NCBI RefSeq assembly: GCF_019649055.1
Contig: NW_026570293.1
Location: forward strand, 372,001 to 436,000
DNA from: Paramacrobiotus metropolitanus
Lineage: Eukaryota > Tardigrada > Eutardigrada > Parachela > Macrobiotidae
Length of the DNA stretch: 64,000 nt
Reading direction: 5' to 3'
Positions 35,101-45,800 of the stretch are shown here, in pieces. Numbering within the stretch: position 1 is the stretch's first letter; the number at the start of each line of letters is the position of its first letter. The notes under the pieces were generated by a model that searched no databases, was not told the DNA's origin, and saw only the letters and a list, made by a program, of their open reading frames with translations. The translations under genes were made by a program, and so were the position numbers.

Positions 35101-38100
35101 ATCGGCTTCGAAGGCAAAACATCCCTTCTGGATTAAATACTGGGAAATATCACCAGCCGCGTCGCTGCGGCTGCGACCGGCATCTGACGTCAAACTCGCG
35201 TCGTTTTCCACAGCACGCTGCCATTGCAGAGCATTCTCGCTGCAAAGGAACCACTCCGCCAGCCAGTGCTCTTCCATCCGCGACCAACTGTATTCCTTGC
35301 GCCGCTTGATATTCACTCGTTTGTTATTCAAGTGCGCATCCTGCGTGGTGGACTTCTCATTGAGATCTATTAGCCTATTTGTACCCGTACTATTTCCGCT
35401 GAAGGACAGTTTCTCGACGTTGCCGCTGACCAGTCCCAGTGCTGTAACAATGGAGGAAATTGAATGACCGCTGTGGACGCTGCAGCCAGTGGTCTACAGC
35501 CGGTGTTTTCATCGTTTACCGACACCCCTAAATAACGCAAACGATCATTGGAAATTCCGCACGCACCGGAAAACTGCTCCAGCAACTCATCATACCTTCC
35601 GTTTCCGCTGACGGGGATGGAACCAGTTCATCGACAACAGCAGGGGCTGGATTCTCTAGTCGACTGGATAGTTCAGCTTCATTCTCACAATTTTCCGACA
35701 ATTCTAAAATAATTTATACGTACTTAATGCTGGAAGATATTAGCTAAACGCTCGGGAAGTATACCGGCGATAAACGATTCCGGCGAAAGATTCTCCTTAT
35801 TGAGGAGTCGGCAGTATTTTGTGGAGTACCAGAAGCAGAGTTCGGTCTCGGCGGGGATGTGTTTAGTGGTGGCCAGGTAGACGTGGTCGTCCTGTTGGAA
35901 GGCGACGAGGTTCTGCTGTTCCGCGTCGACGGCCTCGCGGACGAACTTGATCCAGTTGCACAGATCGTCGCTCTTCAGGTCGAACACCCGCACAAATGCA
36001 TTTTCTCCGCGGGATCCCTTCTTCTCGCGCAGTCCGAAGCGGTGGTCGACTAAGAAGGTGGCCACGGGGTGGGGCGTGAGGGGGGCCAGTAGCGGGCCGA
36101 AGACGCTCGGGTGGGGGATGGCGCGCTTGGCGAAGACACCCGGGTCTGCGATTAATATTTAATTGTCTCTCGCAAGCCGTTCAACAAGAAATCGCAAAAA
36201 GCCCGGCGAGATCGTAATTTGAGTCATAATTCCATCGGCCATTTTTAACTAATATTAACTAATGACAAAATCCATGTTTCCTAATACGAATAACAAGTGA
36301 AACATAAACTTGCAAAGTTGCAAAGACATGGATTTTGTGGATTTGGTGGATTTTATGGATTGACAGTTAGCACGGACTGTTTTGTGGATTGACAATATCG
36401 ACGTCGGAATGACAATTGGGCTGTTGCACAGATTACTTGGGGGAAACTTTTGTGAACCCCAGGTAATGCGGGTATGTCGTTTCACATCGTTAAACGGCAC
36501 TCGTTTTCTCTGCTCTGTTTGCTGGCTTGCGGACTTCCTTTGTAGCTTCTAACTATGCCAGGAGACCAGCCAAAAGAGCCTTGCCACATATGTGGAAAGC
36601 CCTTCACTAAAGGCGCTGGGCTCTCCAACCATGTTAAAGCCTGCGCCAAGAAAGCACCCACACAAGCTCCTGGTTCCACGTCCGCTCCACCCGACCAACA
36701 ACCCCTTCAATCCTTTTTGGCCGGGAAGCATTACGCCGTCCCTAAAAAAGTGCCGAAGTCTGTCCGACGCCTGTGTGCTCAGTCCCTGACAGAAGTCCTC
36801 CGTACATGCATCAGAGAAAACACATCGGCGAGCTGGGCTGATTTGCTGTTGTTTGGATCAAGAGCCCTCTGCTTGCCCGCCACCAAAACCCTCCGCAAAG
36901 AATCCCTGTCCTCCATAATACGCAAAAATTTGTCGGATTTGTCTCGCCATCAACATCCTCCACGTCAACATGCTCCTCCACGAACTCAGCAGGGTGAGCT
37001 ATCGAGCGAGCGCATGTCAGCCCTTGCCACATCGATGTTGCAGGACAACAACATCAGACGCGCCATTGGGCTGGTAATGGGCGACGATTCAGTAGCGCCA
37101 GTAAATGCTGAAACCCTTAAAGAGCTGCGCAACAAACACCCTTGCGAACCAGCGGATAGTTTGTATTCCCCTCCTCCCGACCAGTCTAACGTATCACCCT
37201 CAGTAGCACCTGCCGAAGTGCTACAAGCAGTCATGAGCTTCCCTTCGGGTTCTACCGGTGGCTTTTCGGATCTACGCCCACAACATCTGAAAGACCTCCT
37301 AGGCGGCCCGCAAGCCGAAGAAAGCGAGTTGTGCTGTGTTCTGGCTGATTTTGTTAATCATGTTTTGCAGAGAGGCGTTCCAGAGGACATTAGACCGTTT
37401 TTCTTTGGAGCAAGGCTAATCCCCCTGCCAAAAAGACGGAGGAATTCGGCCAATTGCAGTTGGGGAAACGTTTCGCCGTTTAGTCTCTAAAATAATAACC
37501 CAGCGTTGTTCTGACAAGATGAAGGAATTATGCGGCACTGTGCAGTATGGCTGTGGCACGAAAGGCGGAGCCGAAGCAATTATCCACGGGGTCCGCTCGT
37601 ACCTGGAAGCTACACACGACGGCGAGCGAGTACTGGTAAAGCTGGATTTTAAAAACGCATTTAACCTTTTGAGACGGGACGCGTTATTGGAAGCCGTAAG
37701 ACAGCATTTTCCCAGTTATTACGGCTATTTCTGGCAATCTTATCGTTACGCGAGCCATTTGGTTTGTGGGGAAGAAGTTTTGTCGTCCGCCCGAGGGGTG
37801 CAGCAGGGCGATCCAAGTGGCCCCTTCGGCTACAGCCTCATATCGCTACCGCTCTTCGATGGACTGGATTGCGATCTGTTTCTGGGCTTTCTTGATGATG
37901 TTACTCTGGCCGGTACCATGGAGAAAGTGATCGGCGCGATAAAAAATATTGAAGAAAAAGGGAAGAAGATGGGCCTCGAATTGAATTTCAACAAATGCGA
38001 GTTCTACCTCATCAATTCAGCTGCGGATGCGGGTAAGCCTTTGTTGGAAATATGGCCAACAATGATCCAGTTGAATCCAGATAATCTTTTCCTGTTGGGC

Positions 38101-40289
38101 GCACCTTTACAACCAGCCGGTTGTGCGAAATTCCTGATGGAAAAGAAAGATCACCTATGCAAGTTTGTTCAGCGGCTCACGAAGCTACCTGCACATTACA
38201 GTCTTTTTCTTTTAAAAAATTGCCTTAGCATCCCCAAGGTTTTATATGGCCTACGCACTGCCCGATGCTATGAATTTCCAGAGCTGTTGAAAGATTATGA
38301 CAAACAACTGTGGAATGGTGTGGAACAGCTGACCAACGTAAGCATAACAGAAGCCCAATGGATGCAGATGGCTTTACCAGTTCGGCGTGGTGGATTGGGA
38401 ACGCGGCGCATAGAGACACTAGCTATTTGTGCCTTTTTGGCATCGGTGTACGCTGTGCAGCCTCTCGTTTCCAAATTTTACGCGCCAGCTGGTGACCATA
38501 TGACGCAATCGGCTGTAGAAAACTGGCTTCAGGTAACACACTGCTCGCCACCAGAAGATTGTGTGCGGAAGTTTCAGTACGTGTGGGACGTACCGATGAT
38601 TGACAGGGATGTATCAAAACTGATGTTATCAACGGTTGGTAATGAGCGCGCAAGAGCCGTATTGTTGGCTGCATTTAGCAGAGATTCTGGGGCCTGGCTG
38701 AATGCATTACCTGCGCCTTGTCTTGGAACGTTTTTACGAGATGAAGAAGTCAGAGTGGGAGTGGCATTACGTTTTGGATTGCCCGTAGTGACAGCTCATA
38801 ACTGCGTGGCATGCGGCAAATTAGTGGAGACGAATGGCCATCACGGGCTTTCCTGCAATAAATCAACGAAAGGGCGATGGGCCAGATATAGAGAAATGAA
38901 CAGTATCGCCAAAAACTGTTGCGAGAGTGCAGGATTCCCATGTCAACTGGAACCGACAGGCCTATCACCAAGTGCGGCGATTCGACCTGACGGCATGACC
39001 CTTATTCCAGTCCGTCAGGGAAAGTCTGTTGTATGGGATGTCACAAGTTGGTGTACAGTAGCCGATTCCCATGTTCACGGAAGTTCGAAGAAGGCAGGAA
39101 GTGTGGCTCACCTGGCAGAAAACGAGAAGCGACGGAAGTACTCTCCACTGGAAAGTAGACACCTTTTCTATCCCTTAGTTGTTGAAACGTTCGGTGTCTT
39201 TGGCCTAGCTTTAAGTGAATTTGTACATTTTATGGGCCGTAAAACTCGTGAATTAACTGGAGAAGCGCGTTCTACTGCTTTTATGAAGCAACGTTTTAGT
39301 TTGGCTGTCATTAAGGGAAATGCTACTGCTGTGTTAAGTACGTTGCCTTTTAACCCGCGGGCGGATAGAGATTTTGGTTGTTTTTTTAATGTTTAAATTT
39401 TAACTGTAAAGTAGTGTGCCCGCGCTTGCACTTTTGTTGTTATGGCGGCTATTGCCCAATAAACTTCAATTTTAAATCATATTAAACAAATATGTAAATA
39501 TCCACTTAACGCACGCCCTAAGGCCATCAACAATTGTGGATGTTTTTTCTTTGCTTAAAAATGTGATAATTTTAATTGGTGTAAATCAGAGCAGACTTAT
39601 ATGATACGTATGTGTACTGGTTGATGCAGAGTAAAAAGGAATATTGTGCACAGTGACAATTAATCAGTTAACAGCTTCTCACCGAGCATCCCTTCCTTCT
39701 GCGCGATGTAGAGCTCCGAAGGCAGGCTACCGTACGCTCGGGCTACCGTCGGAGTATCGCTGATCAACCGCGAATGCAACACACACGGCTCATCATTCCC
39801 ATCCTCACAGCGTCGACATTGCTTGGGATCTGCAGTATAATTTCAATTTGTTCCATGCTGCTTAACGGTCTCCTAAGACACCAGTGGAATGTGACGTTGT
39901 AGACTGTACCTGAGCAATTTTCGTCCGCTCCTGATGAAGCTCCACCTTCCGACGGATCTCTCCTCGCCAGCTTTGTTCGGCCGTTGCCAACTTCCGTCTG
40001 ACAACGGCGCTTCTTGCCTGCAACCTCCGCGAGCACGTTGCTGCGTTCTTCGGAGTGCAGAACAGGCGCGATGGGCACCAAGATGAACGTGGGCAAGCCA
40101 ACGGACGGAATGCTCGCTGGTGGCTGAGATGATCCTCCTGATAGATTTTTCGGTTTGAAAGAGGTCTCGCAATATATGCTGCTCGAAGCTAATACAGCGC
40201 ATTCCCGAAGAGCAGGAATTCGTCAGCAGATAGACACACTCACCGTTCTTGCCATCAGCACGCGGGTCTTTAGGCAGCAACCGCTGCAT
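32144..40289 (-). CDS. PRDM-like gene C, with LINE in intron 3
   Basis: Exons: 40289-40244, 40137-39910, 39829-39683, 36145-35765, 35703-35596, 35527-34906, 34564-34189, 33896-33070, 32755-32144. Order as in gene B: MQRLLPKDPRADG, LPTFILVPIAPV, zinc knuckle, 381-bp PR/SET exon, acidic exon, two SANT-like repeats (YSWSRMEEHWLAEWF; HRWSKADEAALVEWLE), C2H2 array. Intron 3, about 60 bp in genes A, B and E, is 3.5 kb here because a retrotransposon inserted antisense. The middle exon is split by an extra ~340-bp intron, and two zinc-finger exons of gene B are fused into one (33070-33896). Near 35455-35465 a small deletion relative to gene B shifts the frame between the acidic exon and the first SANT-like repeat. 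Either the gene is damaged, another splice is used, or the base is an assembly error. Expression through the long intron is unproven. Confidence 0.75.
36480..39478 (+). mobile_element. RLE-type non-LTR retrotransposon, near full length
   Basis: A single element on the plus strand lies within intron 3 of gene C. It has a short 5' leader, one long coding region and a ~80-bp 3' UTR with AATAAA near 39460. No LTRs are present. The boundaries are approximate: I could not find a clear target duplication. Related 3' fragments occur at 25136-25345 (-), 59738-60429 (+) and 61630-61720 (+). The clade (R2/R4/NeSL/HERO-like) is not resolved. Confidence 0.8.
36555..39396 (+). CDS. LINE polyprotein: zinc finger, RT, RLE endonuclease
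   Basis: The coding region opens at ATG 36555. An N-terminal CCHC-type finger (CHICGKPFTKGAGLSNHVKAC without further context) is followed by a linker and the reverse transcriptase. RT landmarks are LDFKNAFN (motif A), QQGDPSGPFGY (motif B) and FLDDVTLAG (catalytic FLDD, in place of F/YADD) near 37885. A CCHC knuckle (CVACGKLV, then HHGLSC) precedes the restriction-like endonuclease: RPDG near 38983, then VVWDVT near 39035, the PD-(D/E)xK type. Role: target-primed reverse transcription of the element's own RNA. One frame break at the A-run 37430-37434 splits the region (first part stops near 37490, second runs from ~37440 in the other frame to TAA 39394-39396). Otherwise it is intact, so the copy is young or the break is an assembly error. 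Confidence 0.82.
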
Positions 40290-40794
40290 ATTCTTTAAAA
40301 TCAATCACGCAGCCGAAGGAATATGGCAGCCGTTGGGATTATTTTCCCACAAGTGCACATAATAAACTGATAAACGAAGAAGCAATGTTAACACCAAAGA
40401 AATAAAAAACGCCAAAACGTCAAAACAGGAATAACAAAATACTCACCCAAGCAGACAAGCGGAGCCCGTGTGTAAATTTTGACCACCCATGCGCAGTCAG
40501 TTGCAAATCTTTTGCTGCACCACTTCCGCTGTTGGCCTGTTGCATACCTGCGTTAACGTTTGTGTCATAGAAAAATCTGTGGAGAATTTATAATTATATA
40601 AAAATTCAATTTGAAATACATTATACATGTATTTTTATGTTTTTTGGAAATGTTTCCGAAACTAATGTTCCAGAAGGTGTATTTGCGCTATTACAGAGTC
40701 TATGTGGGGAACTGAATCATTTCATTTTGTCGTTTGCGGACACGTTTTACAGTGTTCGTAGTTCGTGGTTAGAATTAACTGGCTTCCACCGCAA

Positions 40795-42388
40795 ATGGCA
40801 CCTAAACGAAAGCTCAAGAAGTATGAAATCGTGATCAAAGATGGGTGTCGAAAGATTTTTGATGGGCGCCAATTTCGCACGCTCTGCAGCGGGTTAGACG
40901 GCGAAGTGTGCGACAACCATGCTGTGGCCAAGCTTGCTTACTGCACCCGACATGCTGCTAGTCTTCCAAATGGAGGTAGATACAAGTCACCACAAATGTA
41001 TTTGCATCTTTTAGTTATCTAAAAATATTTCATTATCTGAAAGTTTCATGTGAAGCCTTAATAGCAAAGTTGAGTGTCAAATATGTACGTGTGAAGACAC
41101 GTCTGTCGACAGTATCTAGGCCAAAAACGCTCCGTTGCGCGGGCTATCATGCACTGATTCTGAGTCACAAAAAACTGAATCATAACAACTCCACCATTGG
41201 CCAAACAGCAGATACACAGCTGAATTATAAAACCGAGCTAAAGAGCTCGGTTTCATAAATCATACACATATCCGTGGCTAATATCAGGCATCGACTTGCA
41301 TTCTAGCAGACATTTTTGGCGCTTATTTCTTTAACTGCCACGGTCTCGTTAAGCCATCTTACAGCATCCTGTTTTAGTCGTTGTAGCATTTAGTCGTAGT
41401 AACCATTTGAAATAATTCTAAATTTGTACCAATTAATACAAATTAAGAATTATTTCCGCCTTCGGCAGCCTTAATTGCAGCTTGCCTGGCGTTCATGATT
41501 ACTGGCTAGCTACGTGTACTTAATTAGAACGGACAGCAGGATCACATTTTTTATTCATTTGCAAATGCAGATCTAAGAGAGAGAGCGAGCTAAAATGATT
41601 TGCTTATCAAGTTTCTCTCGCGACAGAACAGCTGTCTGTGCCCGCCCGTGCGATGTAGAGAAATTCAGATAGACATACAAGACGCGATTCATTCCTCTCT
41701 CAGTTATCACGTTTTCCCATCATATGTATCGATTATAAATGGCTCATGTTGTTTTCATTTTTTTGCTGTTAGTCATTGCTTGTGCATAGATAAGCGATAC
41801 GTACGGGGCAGTCATGCAGCAGATACTAACGGCCTGCTTATATTTGACGCTTGTTTTTAAAGTACAGTATCTAAATGTTGAATGGTGGTGTAACTACGTG
41901 TATTTCGCATACTTCGCACAAATAATACAGTAGTTTTTTTTTCAGAACACGTTGAGCGTACTAGCTTTATGCGATCTTGATGTACTTCTGGTGTTTGTTC
42001 TATTGGTGCAGAATCCAACAAGAAAAGAATGAAATTTCCTGGAAATCGGATTTATCGCCGTTGTTGGATGCCGGGCTGCCCGAGCGAGCAGAGCCGATTT
42101 AATAGCAGCTTAGGATCAGCCAACGGCCGCCACTTCTTCCGCTTCCCTGATCCAGCTGATCAGCCACAGCGTTTCGACGCCTGGTGTCGTACGGGTGGGC
42201 CTACTGCACAAAGTCCTGTGTCTAAGGATGTTCTGTGCGATCTGCATTTCCGTGATGATGACGTCATTAAATGCAGCACGCTTTCTAGCACCCGCAAAGA
42301 TCTGCATAATTGGCGTTTATCAAAAACGCTGTTCCGGTCGCATTATCCACCGGCTCTGAACAAGAGTCCACCGGCTGTGATGAGGTGA
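40795..42388 (+). CDS. Two-exon THAP-domain protein
   Basis: Exon 1 (40795-40975) starts at ATG with a basic stretch (APKRKLKKYEIVIKDG) and several Cys/His (LCSG, VCDNH, YCTRH). It ends in a phase-1 donor G|GTAGAT. Exon 2 (42012-42388) follows GTGCAG in matching phase and codes a THAP-type zinc finger: CWMPGCPSE, HFFRFPDP, RFDAWCRTGG and VLCDLHFRDDD, i.e. C-x4-C with the distal C-x2-H. The join gives ~185 residues. THAP domains bind DNA and occur in transcription factors and in P-element-like transposases; no transposase is seen nearby. The stop is TGA 42386-42388. A GTG in the last codons could act as a donor to more exons, but I found no continuation in frame. It lies head-to-head with gene C. 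Confidence 0.65.
40976..42011 (+). other. Intron of the THAP gene
   Basis: About 1 kb with no coding domain. A hairpin with 10-bp arms (AAACCGAGCT and AGCTCGGTTT, four-base loop) lies at 41230-41253. AT-rich direct repeats (AATTCTAAATTTG/ACAAATTAAGAATT) near 41410-41455 also form an inverted pair. Confidence 0.45.
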
Positions 42389-42890
42389 ACGAGCAGTGCC
42401 AAAAAAATTTGTTAATTTTCAGCAGATTACTAGTAACATTTAACCGGGCCTGTGGTTTTGCCAGCCGCCCAGGATGGCATATACGGTTGTTACAGTTGGC
42501 TGTTGGTGCCAGTCTGCCACTCATTTTGCACATGTCTGTGGTTAAATTTCAAAAAATAATGTTTTTCATTTTTGCAGAAATAGTTCAAATATTTTGCCTT
42601 TTGGAGTTAACTTTTTCTTAGCTTTACCGTCACGTGATACAAAGATTTTTATATTATAGCTGTTTTGATGCTATTTGTATTTGTTGTGGTTGTGATCCTT
42701 GTGCGAAACGACGGCACACTGCGAGGCTTGCAGTTCTCGTGCAGTACACTGAGTACAGTATGACTGTATAGGAATTAGGAGCTCAAGACGAGTTTTGGAC
42801 TAGTTGAGCGGATTTTGTAATAAAATCTTACAAGCCAGTTGGCAATCATTGTGCTGGCATTGCATTTCTGCCAGTTTCCGCTTTTCAGCC

Positions 42891-45800
42891 ATGGAGAACA
42901 GCGACGTACCGGAGAGCTCCTTCTATGTGCTGCTGACACCTGCAGCGAATTATAGACAGGAACCCGAGGCATCGTGGCATGTTGCATCGCGTTCTCCATC
43001 TCCCGGAATTCACGCTCCCGTTGCCAATCATCGATTTTCCAGCACGCCTGCTGCCAAATGTCCGCCGCCAGCATCATCGACGCTCGGTTTGAGAATGAAC
43101 TTCAAGAGAGGTATGCTGTTTACTTTGAGTATAGTCTGTACTCTGTACGAGTATAATGTTTCTCACGAAACGTTTTTGTTTTCACAACTTCTATTGCTTA
43201 TTTGTTTCTGGCTTCTGATATGTTTCCACGTTTTCATTTTGTTTGTTTGGGGCGTTGTTATAGGCCGCGGAGTACTGAATAAGGAAAATCATCAGACGAA
43301 CGGTGGATGCGTCTTTTGCATTCGTGATGTGCTGGAAGAACCGTGTCCGTTGCATTCGCATTCCGTACCCGATAGCGAGGTGCTTCCCTTGGCGCTGGCC
43401 ACGCTGCCTTCTTCGCTGTCCTTCATTCGCGCAGCGGCTGATGGTAAGCACAACGGCTAAAGGAATCAAGAGTTCGAAATCACTGTCAGTTGTTTTTTAT
43501 TTGCAATTTTTTTCGTACGACGCATTTATACAGTTATGCTCGTAGTATTTTACTGACAATGAGTAGCTAATTATTAAAACTCTTCCTTTTTCGAGAAGTA
43601 TATATGAGTTTATATTCTTGATTTATAATGTATGTATTTTGTATTCATAGGAATTTTTGGCAAATTTATTTATAAATAATGCATATTTTTAATATTCTAT
43701 TCTGTGAACTTGCGTCTTATGTGTCCGTTGGAATGGCATTTGCAGCTGCACCTGGTGGTGTACGAGCAGAGTGTAGCTTTTCTTCCCGCACGGTCTTCGG
43801 GCCGATGCGCGGCGTCATGTGTCCGCACGCCAAGCTACAGCCGCCCCTCTTCGGCATTCCGGACCGTCCGACGCTGCACGGCATCCTGCGCTTCCACACG
43901 GAATCCCCTCACGGCTGCAACTGGATGCAGTTCGTCCGACTGGCCACCCACACCGCCGAACACAATCTCACCGCCTACAACGTCAACGGGGAGGTGTATT
44001 TCGCCACAAAGAGGGATATTGCCGCGGGGGAAGAACTGACAGTCTGGTACTCAACCAACTACGCCAAAGCAATGAGAATCTCGGGGCGTTTACGGGAGAT
44101 CAGTAATGATCCTGGTGAGTACACAATGTTTTCCAGATTTTCCTAAGGAATTCCGTAAAATTCTTCAACACTTGCGTATGTTCCGTTGCAGCTTTGTCTG
44201 TTTTTGAAAAGATTTTTTCTGATTTTTTCAGTCCCACTGCGCGGGAGAATGGGCGTCCTGGGACGACCTGTGGCGTTCTGTGACGATCTCGTATGGGAGT
44301 CTGGTTTGCCGGACTCGTTGCCGCCGGACGAAAGTATTATGCAGACCGACGCAGTTGATCTCGTGCCACCGGCCAAAGAGGATTCAATCCATCAGGAAGG
44401 GGAAGGAAATGACAGCGGCAGTGGCAGTATCTGTATAGACTATGAAACAGCCGCCAGTGATGCGGAAAATGAGACCGCGAAGGCGATTTCTCCCACGGGA
44501 AATGTGCACGGTAATTTATTGCTTTTTATTTTCTTATGAAACTTTTTTCTTCGATATTTTATAATTTATTTTAATATTATATATGCATATTGTGTAAATT
44601 TAAATAGCATAACGTTACCACGTTATTCTTTTATGAATTTCATTTTTTTATTATTTATTCCGCTGCCTGGGTTTCAGAATCGAAGGCGCAGTATCCCAAA
44701 CGCGGCAGCCTCGTTCATCAGAAAACCATCGTGCGCCTAAAAGCCGTGATGGCCGTCAATCCCTACCAATTCCCAGTCGGGACCCCTCGCATCCAGGCTT
44801 TCGACGCCGTGGTGCGGCAACTCGACGGGCCCGATCTCTCGGCAACAGAGTTAACCAGCCGAAGTAAAGCCTTGCGCCGTTTAGTCAAAGATTGCTTGGA
44901 TATCTTCCCGGAGACCCTCCAACGCTTCGACAAATCCTCCTGCGATGAACGTACCATGGAGTACGTGAGTCTCATGAAAAAACTGAGAAAGATGGTGAAG
45001 AACAGTTGCAAAGAGAAGGAAGTTGTTCCGCGGCATGTCAACGCCGACACAGTGAAGAAACTGCAGGCGGTGCGGGAAGTTAATCCCTATCAGTACCCCC
45101 TGCCCAGTGCGGAACGACAGGCCGCCTGGGAGTCAGTGATGCGGAATTTACTCGGGGATCTGGAGACCGAGGAACTGGTGATTCAGATGAAGAAGATGAA
45201 GCGCTTGGTGCGGGAGTGTTTGATCAGCCGGGATGATACGTTCCGGCGCTGCGCCCGCCAGCGGGATGAAGTTACGCAGCAGTATAAAAGCGTGGTGGAA
45301 GAATTAATAATTTTGGCGGGGATTAACAAAGATGATGAAGGAAAGGAATCCGGAGCGGAGGGTTGCAGCAGTGAATTAGAAATTAGAGCAGAGGACGCAG
45401 CAAAGCTGCCACCAGCGCTTCCGGTCGATGGTGATGGCTCTCGGGATAGCTACACAATGGAGACGGGAAGCGATTTGCCGATGGCGTTGGATACCGCTGA
45501 TGAAGGCTGTGGAACGGATAGTGACGCGAGTTCTGTAGAACAGCCGAAAAGTAAGCGCATAATATAATACGTTGCAGGACTAAAAGTGGATGGATGGCTC
45601 TTTAGGAGAGAGATATCAGCACTATAGGAATAATTACCGTAATAATCTGGGCCACTCAACCATAGAATATGAGCTGATAATTTCAGAGTGGCATAGCTAA
45701 GTCTAGGAAATCTGGTAATCTACGCGAACGAGAACCTACACTGTTTTTCGACGATGAATTTAATTCATAACTCCGATCACTGCCTAACTTCTTGGTGTTG

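Noticed and set aside
32144-40304. Gene C read as two separate genes on either side of the retrotransposon
   Set aside because: Exons 1-3 and exons 4-9 are exactly the parts of one gene A/B-type model, with matching phases and nothing duplicated or missing.
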